Assembly (NCBI RefSeq): GCF_020035535.1
Contig: NZ_CP083351.1
Coordinates: 62,001-126,000 of the forward strand
From: Ensifer adhaerens
GTDB taxonomy: Bacteria > Pseudomonadota > Alphaproteobacteria > Rhizobiales > Rhizobiaceae
DNA: 64,000 nucleotides
Direction of reading: 5' to 3'
This document shows, piece by piece, positions 46,549 to 54,017 of this stretch. The first letter of the stretch is position 1. Each line of letters begins with the position of its first letter. The notes below the pieces were generated by a model. It did not search any database. It worked only from the letters and a program-made list of their open reading frames with translations, and was not told the DNA's origin. Both the position numbers and the translations under genes were made by a program.

Positions 46549-47583
46549 ATGAAGCAGTATGCCGGCATCGACGTATCCCTGGAATACTCAAGCGTGTGCG
46601 TGGTGGATGCGGACGGCCGCATCGTCCGGGAAGCAAAGATCCTCAGCGAGCCCGATGCGCTGATCGCCTGGTTTGGCGACCACGACGCGATGGAGCGCAT
46701 CGGTCTGGAGGCCGGCCCTTTGTCGCAGTGGCTGCATGCCGGGATGGTGAAAGCCGGTCTTTCCGTCGAGCTGATCGAGACGCGCCATGTGCGTGCAGCC
46801 GTCAAGACGATGCCGGTCAAGACCGACAAGAAGGACGCCCGCGGCATTGCGCAGCTGATGCGGCTGGGCTGGTTCCGACCGGTCCATTGCAAATCGCTGG
46901 CCGCCCAGGAGGTGCGGGCGCTGCTGACCGCCCGCAAGCTTATTCAGGGCAAGCTTCACGACATCGAGACGAGCATCCGGGGCATCCTGCGCGGCTTCGG
47001 TCTCAAGGTGGGGCCGACGACGCGGTGCACGTACGCGGGGCGCATTCGCGAACTGATTGCCGGCCATTCGACCCTGGAAACGATCGCCACGGCACTGTTG
47101 ACGGTGCGCGACGCGCTGGTGCGGGAATTTGCAGGTTTTGAGCGCACGCTGCGCGCCATCGCCCGTCAGGATGACAACGCCCTTCGGTTGATGACGACGC
47201 CCGGCGTTGGCGTGCTGGTGGCGCTGACGTTTGTGGCGGCCATCGATGCGCCGGAGCGCTTCCGCTCCTCGCGCGCCGTGGGGCCGCACTTCGGATTGAC
47301 GCCAAGGAAATATCAATCGGGGGAGACCGATCATAGTGGTCGCATCTCGAAGATCGGCGATGGCAGCGTGCGCACCGCGCTCTACGAGGCGGCCCACGTC
47401 ATCCTGACGCGGCCGGTCAAAGGCTCCGATTTGAAGGGCTGGGCGTTGGCGGTCGCCAGACGAGCCGGTCCCAAAAAGGCGGGCGTGGCGCTGGCCCGCA
47501 AGTTGGCGGTGGTGTTGCATTGCACGCTCAGGGATGGAACCAGCTTCATTGCTCGTAAGGTAGACCCAGCCCTGGCGGCTTGA
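46549..47583 (+). mobile_element. IS110-family transposase
   Basis: A 344-aa DEDD transposase: YAGIDVSLEYSSVCVVD with the first Asp, GLEAGPLSQWLHAGMVKAG, VKTDKKDARGIAQLMRLGWF, and the C-terminal transposase-20 half with MTTPGVGVLVALTFVAAI, GPHFGLTPRKYQSGE and the IS110 Ser region near ISKIGDGSVRTALYEAAH. ATG 46549 gives the usual start. Intact, with no frame defects, so potentially active. IS110 elements lack clear terminal inverted repeats, so only the gene is delimited. Confidence 0.93.
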
Positions 47584-47829
47584 TCGAAGGAGACGACAAG
47601 ACAGGCTTTCGGACGGGCACAGCCATCCGCCCGCCGGACCAAGGTCCCTTCGCCGGGACGATGGATGGGTTAGGCCGCTATGCGATCAGCAGCACGCGAT
47701 GACTGCGCCTTCAAAGATTGGCCAGCCGGTCCTTGGCAGACACCATAGAGCAGCGGCAAAGCTCCGACTGCGGACAGAAGCAAGCACCCGGCGAGGGATT
47801 GAGCGCATAAGGGATTGACGCAACGCGGG

Positions 47830-48259
47830 AGAATCTAATCCAAGTGCAACATTGACGGGTGAAGAGTAGGGCACTACGCGCATTCGCGCAAATGCGCCAT
47901 GAAGACCTCGGTGGGCGTTCGATAGCCCAAGCACTTACGCGGGAGCGCATTCATATGGTGGGCGAGGGCGACGAGCTGCCGCCGCTCTTTGCGGATGTCG
48001 TCAGCAACGGTCGGGAAGTAACCGCTATAGTCGGGCAGCTCGCGATCGTGGAAGGTGTTGCGCCGGATCTCACGGTAGATCGTCGATCGATGACGCCCGA
48101 GTTCGCGCGCCATTTCTTTGATCGGCAGTTTGCGTTCGACAAAGTGGAAGAGCCGGCGTCGATCGGCCAGATTCAGCTGCGAATAGCGTCGGGACATTCC
48201 AAAATCTCCAGGGGGAAATCATTGAAATCATTGGCATGTCGCACTTCAAATTAGAATGT
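47830..48259 (-). mobile_element. Roughly 430-bp IS30-type element with internally deleted transposase
   Basis: Imperfect terminal inverted repeats: 47830-47852 and, reversed, 48236-48259, matching at ATGT, GCACTT and TTAGA blocks. They bracket the short transposase frame at 47874-48197. Normal IS30 elements are about 1-1.2 kb, so roughly two-thirds is missing. Confidence 0.6.
47874..48197 (-). pseudogene. Internally deleted IS30 transposase (107 aa)
   Basis: Residues 1-70 are the IS30 N-terminal helix-turn-helix (LNLADRRRLFHFVERKLPIK, EMARELGRHRSTIYREIRRN). The next residues jump to the C-terminal end of an IS30 transposase (ALAHHMNALPRKCLGYRTPT, EVFMAHLRECA). The DDE catalytic core between them is absent, in frame. 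The protein could still bind the element's ends, so it may act as a repressor, and the element could be mobilised only in trans. Confidence 0.75.
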
Positions 48260-48276
48260 ACCCGGCCGTTACAGAA

Positions 48277-48300
48277 GATCGCATAATGTATCGACTGGAA
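48277..48300 (+). repeat. Recurrent ATAATGTATCG motif, copy B
   Basis: GATCGCATAATGTATCGAC followed by TGGAA; lies 18 bp from the right end of the IS30 element. Confidence 0.5.
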
Positions 48301-48563
48301 AAAGAGGCGCTCGGCATATCTGCATATCTCGGGTCTTGAGAACTCGCCATACGCCGTGCCTTTTTTGCGTCTGGTTCCGCCGGACAGAGGCCTGGCGCAG
48401 GGCGGTTGCCCCGCTTGCGAACGACCGTAGTTCCCGGCCGCTGGGAGTGCGTGATGTTAAAACGCTGGATGAACGGTTCCTGCTACACCCCGGCGCGTTT
48501 CGCGCAGAAGCAGCAACACCCGAAAACCTCGGCGTGGCTTCGTGCGCCCTTCGGCTTCTTGGC

Positions 48564-49325
48564 TTATAGATGGTACGTTTCAGTGTTTCCATCGACTGCG
48601 ATCACTTGGCCTGACACCATACGAGCGCTGTCGGACGAGAGGAATCTGCACATGGCGGCAATCTCGCTGGGTTCGGTAAACCGTTTAATGGACTGACCGT
48701 TGATGTACTCAGCCGTCACGAAATCAGTCGTCACGTTGCGAGAGTTCGCTTCGCGTTCGATCACCTTCCTCATCCGGTCGCCTGAAACAGAACCTGGGCA
48801 AACTGCGTTTACAGTGATGTTGGCACCACCCAATTCGATGGCCAGAGACTTGGTGAGGCCGATCACGGCCCACTTGGCCGCGGCGTACGGGGTCCGAAGC
48901 GGATAGCCAAACTGGCCTGCGGTCGAGGAGATGTTTATGATAGTGCCGCTTTTCTGACGCTTCATAATCGGTGCGACGTAATGGGCCGTCAGGAAGTGGC
49001 TATCCAAGCCGACCGCAAGGCATTCTCTCCAACTCTTTATGTCGACGCTCTCAACCGGTGAGGTAGGGCCTGCGATCCCCGCGTTATTGATCAGGACGTC
49101 TATTCCGCCCATGTTGCGTTCAGCGCAGGCAACCCAGTTTGCAACTTGCGCCGAGTTCGTGACATCAACCTGGGAAACCGTCAGATTGCCCATCGAGGTC
49201 GTACCGTCCGGAACAGAAATGTCGCAGACATGCACGAGATGTCCGTCGTCTAAGAAGGCGTTCGCAATCTCGCGGCCAATTCCCGAACACGCTGCAGTGA
49301 TCAACACACGTCGTAGGTTAGACAT
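48564..49325 (-). CDS. SDR-family oxidoreductase
   Basis: A 253-aa classical short-chain dehydrogenase: VLITAACSGIGREIANAFLD (nucleotide-binding TAxxxGIG), DVLINNAGIAGPT (NNAG), INISSTAGQFGYPLRTPYAAAKWAVIGL with Ser and YxxxK catalytic triad, and a C-terminal SGQVIAVDGN. ATG at 49325 (MSNLRR) or 49331 (MPMSN); both share a GGAGAGGAA ribosome region. Divergent from the AraC regulator, which may control it. Specificity unknown. Confidence 0.92.
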   Translation of the reverse strand: MSNLRRVLITAACSGIGREIANAFLDDGHLVHVCDISVPDGTTSMGNLTVSQVDVTNSAQVANWVACAERNMGGIDVLINNAGIAGPTSPVESVDIKSWRECLAVGLDSHFLTAHYVAPIMKRQKSGTIINISSTAGQFGYPLRTPYAAAKWAVIGLTKSLAIELGGANITVNAVCPGSVSGDRMRKVIEREANSRNVTTDFVTAEYINGQSIKRFTEPSEIAAMCRFLSSDSARMVSGQVIAVDGNTETYHL

Positions 49326-49465
49326 AGGCATTTCCTCTCCGTATTTTCGCTTGGTCAAATGCGGGCCGCACAGCCCACCGGCTCGACTACGCATCTGTTT
49401 GGCTGCGTTGTAAAAGGTGCTTGGCAAAGGATATTGGGCTTGCAGAACGCCAGGCGGTTTGCAGT

Positions 49466-50452
49466 ATGCGCAAAGAACTTGGCAGGGGGCGCAGAATGAT
49501 ATTTGGACGAACGGACAGTTCCCTTCACGTCACCATCCTTGTTCTACCCGAAGCTTCGTTGATGACGTTCGCGGCCACGGTCGATCCCATGCGTGCAGCG
49601 AACAGGCTTGGCGGCAGAAAGTATTATGAGTGGCGCATCATATCGGTCGATGGGCAACCGATCGTCACGACTTCAGACACAGCGATTCAGGCCGACGGTT
49701 CAATCAAGGACAGGACATCGCAAGACGTGACGTTGGTACTCAGTTCCTTCAACGCTGAAAAGCATTGTACCGCTGCCGTTCGCAGATACATCAGGACCGC
49801 TTCGCGGACCTCAAAGCTGGTTTGCGGCTTCGACACAGGCGCCGCGGTTCTTGCGTTGGCGGATCTTCTGGACGGAAAGTCCGCGACTACCCACTGGGAA
49901 GACCTTGAAAATTTTGCCGCCCGTTTTCCTGCGGTTGACGTGCGGCCAGACCGATTTGTTATTTCCGGTCCGGTTGTCACGTGCGGCGGAGCTTTGTCCG
50001 TGCTTGACTTCATGCTTACTATGATCGGCTCGCGCCAGGGAGAAATTGCGGCGTTGAACGTCGCCAGCCTTTTCACCTACGATCGCGACAGGCGCCAGTC
50101 CGACATGCAACGGATTGTGTCATTGGGCTCGGTCGACCGCCGAGAGCCAAGGGTCTCCCGGGCCATACGGGTTATGGAGAGCCACATTGATATGCCCATT
50201 TCAATTTCCGCCATCGCACTGCGTCAGAAGACTTCCAGACGGACGTTGGAATATCTCTTCAAGAAGACTGTAGGTATGACGCCTGCGAGCTTCTACACGT
50301 CGCTGCGCCTTCAGGCCGCACGGAGGCTCATCATCGACACGAAACTTTCTCTGGCCGACACGGCCGAAAGAACCGGTTTTCCATCCATTTCGTGTTTGTC
50401 TCGCTCGTACAAAAGCCATTTCGGATACCCGCCAAGCGCCGAGCGTAGGTGA
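49466..50452 (+). CDS. GlxA-type AraC family transcriptional regulator
   Basis: About 328 aa. The N-terminal half is a GATase1/DJ-1-like domain (HVTILVLPEASLMTFAATVD, LVCGFDTGAAVLALADLLDG), and the C-terminal 110 residues are an AraC DNA-binding domain with two helix-turn-helix units (ISISAIALRQKTSRRTLEYL, SLADTAERTGFPSISCLSRS). Related proteins sense amino-acid derivatives such as glycine betaine or arginine. The N-terminal domain lacks an obvious Cys at the elbow and is likely a ligand sensor only. Start uncertain: GTG/TTG at 49421, ATG 49466, or ATG 49496. Divergent from the SDR gene. Confidence 0.88.
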   Translation: MRKELGRGRRMIFGRTDSSLHVTILVLPEASLMTFAATVDPMRAANRLGGRKYYEWRIISVDGQPIVTTSDTAIQADGSIKDRTSQDVTLVLSSFNAEKHCTAAVRRYIRTASRTSKLVCGFDTGAAVLALADLLDGKSATTHWEDLENFAARFPAVDVRPDRFVISGPVVTCGGALSVLDFMLTMIGSRQGEIAALNVASLFTYDRDRRQSDMQRIVSLGSVDRREPRVSRAIRVMESHIDMPISISAIALRQKTSRRTLEYLFKKTVGMTPASFYTSLRLQAARRLIIDTKLSLADTAERTGFPSISCLSRSYKSHFGYPPSAERR

Positions 50453-50790
50453 CTACTGTGACGATCGTGCCTCGTTTGTTCCCGAGCTGTGCGCTCAGAA
50501 TCGCATAATGTATCGTCGGGGATTGGCGCCACGAGGCTTGGCGCGCTGGGTGCCGGGTATCGCTCCCGGCCGCATCGTTATCAGCTCTCCCATCTCCGTC
50601 AAGCTTGAGCACCTCACTGTGCGGGGCAAGCTTGGAAAATCTCGCAGGAAATCGATCTGCGTAAATGTCGGGCGGACCCTGGTGCAGGATCAGAAGTGAT
50701 TGTTGCGGGAGTCCATCGTCGACGATCCCGCCGCATCGGTAGCGGATGGTTCAGACGATTGGCGCGCCATGAGGACGGCGCGCCATATTT
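50453..50790. other. Intergenic region with recurrent motif
   Basis: Contains copy C of the recurrent motif; no gene supported. Confidence 0.4.
50462..50520 (+). repeat. Recurrent motif, copy C with extended flank
   Basis: GAATCGCATAATGTATCGTC at 50498 preceded by a flank (CGATCGTGCCTCG, TTGTTCCCGAGCTGTGCG) that is also recognisable at about 61020-61062, giving a shared block of about 60 bp. Confidence 0.5.
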
Positions 50791-51060
50791 CTAGTTGATT
50801 ATCGTATCATCGAGCCCTTTGTCATGCTCATGCATCGGGCCGGCCTTTGAACGGTCCGCCTCGCGCCACATTGCTGCTTCAAAAAGGGCTGTCTCGTCGC
50901 GAATACCAGCCCGATATTCATGCAACAGGTAAGTCGCGAGGCGGTCGGCACGCTCGCTGGGTCGATCAATCTGGCACCACATGCAAACCCGGTCGAAGAT
51001 CCTTTGCAGGAAGTTCAACTCGGTCGGGCTTATCCAAGCACTTTCCATGGGGTCAAACAT
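50791..51060 (-). CDS. Hypothetical 89-aa protein
   Basis: Starts MFDPMESAWISPTELNFLQR and continues CMWCQIDRPSERADRLATYL, helical with a CxxC in the middle. It is 20 bp downstream of the DUF982 gene on the same strand and probably co-transcribed. Such small proteins commonly accompany DUF982 genes in rhizobia. No function known. Confidence 0.6.
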   Translation of the reverse strand: MFDPMESAWISPTELNFLQRIFDRVCMWCQIDRPSERADRLATYLLHEYRAGIRDETALFEAAMWREADRSKAGPMHEHDKGLDDTIIN

Positions 51061-51080
51061 CGGAGCATTCCCATCCTGAC

Positions 51081-51380
51081 CTATGCGGCAGAGCGCCTGT
51101 CATCGCTTATTGGCCTGGTGCGATGGGCTAGCCCATTCGCCGGGAGGCCCGCCTCTAGACACGCAGCGACAAAAGCTTCACGCGCGATCGCAACAGGCGC
51201 CGTTCGGTTAAGGACGCGTCGACAGACTTCGACAGCTTGCTCGTAGCGCCGTCCGCGACGTCGCGGCCACTCGGTCTCCAGAAAAACGAGCGCGTCGAAG
51301 ACCGATGAAAAAGTGCGTTTGTTGCCGTTCTGGAACGTTACCTGCAACGGCACAGACCATGGCATCTCCGGAAGATACAT
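51081..51380 (-). CDS. DUF982 protein
   Basis: A 99-aa DUF982 protein: PEMPWSVPLQVTFQNGNKRT, FSSVFDALVFLETEWPRRRG, ALVFLETEWP, then ...REAFVAACLEAGLPANGL. AAGGAGG lies before the ATG at 51380. It matches the family better than the copy at 8090. First of two co-directional genes. Confidence 0.85.
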   Translation of the reverse strand: MYLPEMPWSVPLQVTFQNGNKRTFSSVFDALVFLETEWPRRRGRRYEQAVEVCRRVLNRTAPVAIAREAFVAACLEAGLPANGLAHRTRPISDDRRSAA

Positions 51381-51481
51381 GTTTCCCTCCTTCCTATCTA
51401 ACCGGATGAAAGAAGACGCAAAATCATCTGGGAATGCTGAGATTGGTTTTCAAGACCTCCGACACCTGATGATCGGGACGG

Positions 51482-51512
51482 TGGTGGGGCGGGCAGGACT
51501 CGAATCCGCCAC
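51482..51512 (-). tRNA. 3' end of a tRNA (partial, attachment-site-like)
   Basis: On the minus strand, GGCGGATTCGAGTCCTGCC then CGCCCCACCA: the T arm, 3' acceptor strand and encoded CCA. No matching 5' half is found, so only 30 or so nt of a tRNA remain. Such 3' ends are typical direct repeats (att) left by integrases. No integrase is visible nearby. Confidence 0.45.
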
Positions 51513-51586
51513 CATTCGCTATGCGCCGACCGCGTTGCTTTCTTTCGAGCCGTATTTAATCTCTTGATGAGTTGGCATCTTGTAAA

Positions 51587-51614
51587 TTTCCGTAAAGTAC
51601 GTATTTTACGGAAA
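51587..51614. promoter_or_regulatory. Palindromic operator of the Phd/PemK-like module
   Basis: A 28-bp palindrome (TTTCCGTAAA, 8-bp centre, TTTACGGAAA) ends 12 bp before the antitoxin start. Phd-type antitoxins bind such palindromes to repress their own operon. Confidence 0.65.
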
Positions 51615-51625
51615 AATGGAGGTGC

Positions 51626-51907
51626 ATGATGACATCCACCGTTACCGCCGCTGCGGTCTCCAAGAATTTTGGAGCCTATCAGGACGCAGCCGTGCGCGAG
51701 CCGTTGATTATCACCAAGAACGGCCGCCCGCGCACGGTTTTGATCGCCTATGAGGACTATCTTCGCTTGATGCGGCGCGAGCGCCGAGTCGAGCTGACGA
51801 GCACGTTGGATGCGGACGAGCTCGTTGCAGTCGAAAAATCCACGATGGATCCCGGACTTGACCATCTCAATGCCGAATTGTCGAAGGACAAGAATGCTGC
51901 CGACTGA
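51626..51907 (+). CDS. Phd/YefM-type antitoxin
   Basis: A 93-aa protein: TVTAAAVSKNFGAYQDAAVR, EPLIITKNGRPRTVLIAYED, YLRLMRRERR. The first 55 residues are a Phd/YefM DNA-binding domain (xxEAxxxFGxxxDxAxxxPVxITxxGRPxxVLIxxxDY); the tail is the toxin-binding helix. GGAGG lies before two tandem ATGs (51626, 51629). The toxin gene overlaps its last 14 bp. A clear operator palindrome lies upstream. Confidence 0.88.
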   Translation: MMTSTVTAAAVSKNFGAYQDAAVREPLIITKNGRPRTVLIAYEDYLRLMRRERRVELTSTLDADELVAVEKSTMDPGLDHLNAELSKDKNAAD

Positions 51908-52325
51908 GCCGAAGGTAGGCTGGGTCTTCCGCTATTCCTATCTCTGGCACTGGCAGCATTTGGAAGGACGAGAAGAGGGGGACAAGGATCGCCCGGCGCT
52001 CGTTCTTGCCATCGTTGCCACCTTGGAAGATGGAACGCCGGTGGTCCGCGTCCTTCCGATCACGCATACGCCACCTTCCGACCCGGGTGAGGCACTCGAG
52101 ATTCCGCCGGCGACAAAGCGTCGTTTGGGGCTGGATGACGAACGCTCCTGGATTGTCTTGACGGAAAGCAACCGCTTTATGTGGCCAGGGCCGGACGTCC
52201 GGCCACTCGACACGGATAGCGGCTACCACGGCCCGTTGCCTCCTGCCCTATTCGAAGAGGTGAAGCGTCGCTTTGTGGGGCTGGCGCGCAGCCAAAGACA
52301 TCAGGCGACCCCGCGTAGTTCTTAG
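51894..52325 (+). CDS. PemK/MazF-like toxin (plasmid maintenance)
   Basis: A 143-aa protein overlapping the antitoxin's 3' end. Motifs: KVGWVFRYSYLWHWQHLEGR, KDRPALVLAIVATLEDGTP, VRVLPITHTPP, LGLDDERSWIVLTESNRFMW and PGPDVRP. The beta-rich pattern with KDRPxxVL and SWIVxxExNxxxWPGPD resembles the PemK/MazF-like growth inhibitors of rhizobia, which cleave RNA. The classical MazF catalytic residues are not certain here. ATG 51894 follows GAAGGACAAGA. Confidence 0.78.
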   Translation: MLPTEPKVGWVFRYSYLWHWQHLEGREEGDKDRPALVLAIVATLEDGTPVVRVLPITHTPPSDPGEALEIPPATKRRLGLDDERSWIVLTESNRFMWPGPDVRPLDTDSGYHGPLPPALFEEVKRRFVGLARSQRHQATPRSS

Positions 52326-52781
52326 AAGCGATTTGTTCGGCGATTTCTGCAGAATGGTGCATCTCCTAGCGTTCCACGAGAACCCATCCGGGCAATCATG
52401 CGGTTCGCCAGCATCTTGCGTTGGGATATTGATGCCGAACTCCCGTGAAGCAGCGGTCAAGCCGAAGGGCAGATCAACGCTGTACAAAGGCTTGTTGCGC
52501 GTATGTTCACGCTCTGGGCCGAAATGATCGCATAATGTATCGACTGGAAGGGGAGCGCGCAGGCCCTGTCGGCGTCCTCGTCGGTACAAGACAATCGATC
52601 ACATCTGATCAGCTGCACCGCTTGTTCGCAAAAGCTTAACCAAATCAAAGAAAGCACCACCTTTTGAGGGTTGCCTGGGGTGCGTTTGCGGACAATTTCT
52701 TTGCGTGGCCCAAGGCATGTACCGGACCTGGACTGTGCTCTGGTGATTGAAGCGCTCGGCAACGCAAGGAATGGGAGTAGC
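52326..52781. other. Intergenic region with recurrent motif
   Basis: Holds copy D of the recurrent motif and no supported gene; promoter zone for bgsB. Confidence 0.4.
52526..52549 (+). repeat. Recurrent motif, copy D
   Basis: GATCGCATAATGTATCGAC followed by TGGAAGGGG; preceded by TTCACGCTCTGGGCCGAAAT, similar to 46412-46431. Confidence 0.5.
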
Positions 52782-54017
52782 ATGCAATTCCTGAACCACC
52801 GCGTCACCCGCATTGTCGTGGGTGTCTTACTTCTGGCGCTAGCCATGATCGTTCTGTTACCCGGGTTGACCGGCTTTACCAGCCTCGACGGCACAGTGAA
52901 TGCACGCTTTGCGGCCATCAACGCCCCAATCGACGGCGAAATCGGACAGGCCCCGCCACGGATCGGAACGCCGGTTTCCGAAAATGAGACACTTCTGACG
53001 ATCCGAAATGAGCGGGTCAATCGAGCGATCTTTGCCTCGTTGCAGGCGGAGGGAAAGACCGCGGCCGATCGGGTGACCGCACTTGAACGAGAGCGGGACG
53101 AACTTGTTACGTTGCGCAATCAGCTCGCCCATCGGCTCGAAAACTTCAAGAACGCCACCATTGCAAGTCTGGAAAGCGAGATCCGCATCTTACAGAAGCG
53201 GGTTGAAGTGTCCCGCGCGCAGGACGTTGTCGCGAGGGTAGACCTTGACAGGCGGCAGGAGCTTGAATCCAAGGGGATTTTCACGCGCAAGATGGTCGAG
53301 GCGGCAGCGGCCGCGGGCGCTGCAACGGGCGGCGAGGTCGAGATCAGCAACCTGTCGCTCGAACTGCTCGAACAACGGTTGAGGGCGCTGCGTCAGGGGA
53401 TATTCATCGTCGGCGATGGTCAAAACGACGTGCCCTATTCGCGCCAGCGCCAGGACGAGGTGATCGTTCGCATAAACGACATCAATACCCGGATTGTCGA
53501 AAACAGCACGCGCGCCGCCCAGATCGAACGGCAATTGGTCGAGGAGGAGAAGCGCGTTCGGAGTCTCGAACTGGCAGAAGTCGCTTCGCCCTTCAGCGGC
53601 GTGGTGTGGACCCGCAACGTCGTCAACGGCTCCAACGTCATCTTGAACAACGAGCTGTTGCGCATCCTCGATTGCCGCGAACTGTTCGTCGACATTCTCG
53701 TTCCTGAAGTCGATTACGACGAGATCTACCCGGGCCGCGAAGCAGAGGTTCGGTTGCTCGGCCGGAGCGAAGTCTTCAAAGGGAAAGTGCAGGCCGTCAA
53801 AGGCTCGTCCGCGGTCGTCGAGAAAGACAATCTTGCGGCGAAGGAGCCGGAGGCCGAGGAACGCGATGCGAGGATCCGCGTCCAGCTTCTCCCCTCGGCG
53901 CTGAACTCCGATTTCGGCAATTTTTGCCAGGTGGGACGGACCGCACAGGTCCGCATCTCCCGGCATAATCTGCAACTGACGCAATGGATCAAGGGACTGT
54001 GGTTCAACCTCTTCTAG
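52782..54017 (+). CDS. bgsB: Membrane-fusion-like protein of beta-glucan synthesis
   Basis: A 411-aa HlyD-type protein: one N-terminal TM helix (IVVGVLLLALAMIVLLPGL), a lipoyl-like half, a long coiled coil (about residues 80-280, for example LVTLRNQLAHRLENFKNATI, EEKRVRSLELAEV), the second lipoyl half (ASPFSGVVWTRNVVNGSNVI), then a beta-barrel domain. It overlaps the glycosyltransferase gene by 34 bp. In S. meliloti a HlyD-like protein (BgsB) is encoded upstream of the mixed-linkage beta-glucan synthase BgsA and is needed for export. Symbol rests on this gene order. Confidence 0.72.
   Translation: MQFLNHRVTRIVVGVLLLALAMIVLLPGLTGFTSLDGTVNARFAAINAPIDGEIGQAPPRIGTPVSENETLLTIRNERVNRAIFASLQAEGKTAADRVTALERERDELVTLRNQLAHRLENFKNATIASLESEIRILQKRVEVSRAQDVVARVDLDRRQELESKGIFTRKMVEAAAAAGAATGGEVEISNLSLELLEQRLRALRQGIFIVGDGQNDVPYSRQRQDEVIVRINDINTRIVENSTRAAQIERQLVEEEKRVRSLELAEVASPFSGVVWTRNVVNGSNVILNNELLRILDCRELFVDILVPEVDYDEIYPGREAEVRLLGRSEVFKGKVQAVKGSSAVVEKDNLAAKEPEAEERDARIRVQLLPSALNSDFGNFCQVGRTAQVRISRHNLQLTQWIKGLWFNLF

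Noticed and set aside
48269..48592. Minus-strand frames ending in DTLCD near several repeat copies, as a small gene family
   Set aside because: The shared DTLCD residues are simply the translation of the recurrent ATAATGTATCG motif, and flanking residues do not agree.
50311..50532. Same DTLCD-containing minus frame at copy C
   Set aside because: Explained by the repeat; it also runs antisense to the 3' end of the AraC-type regulator gene.
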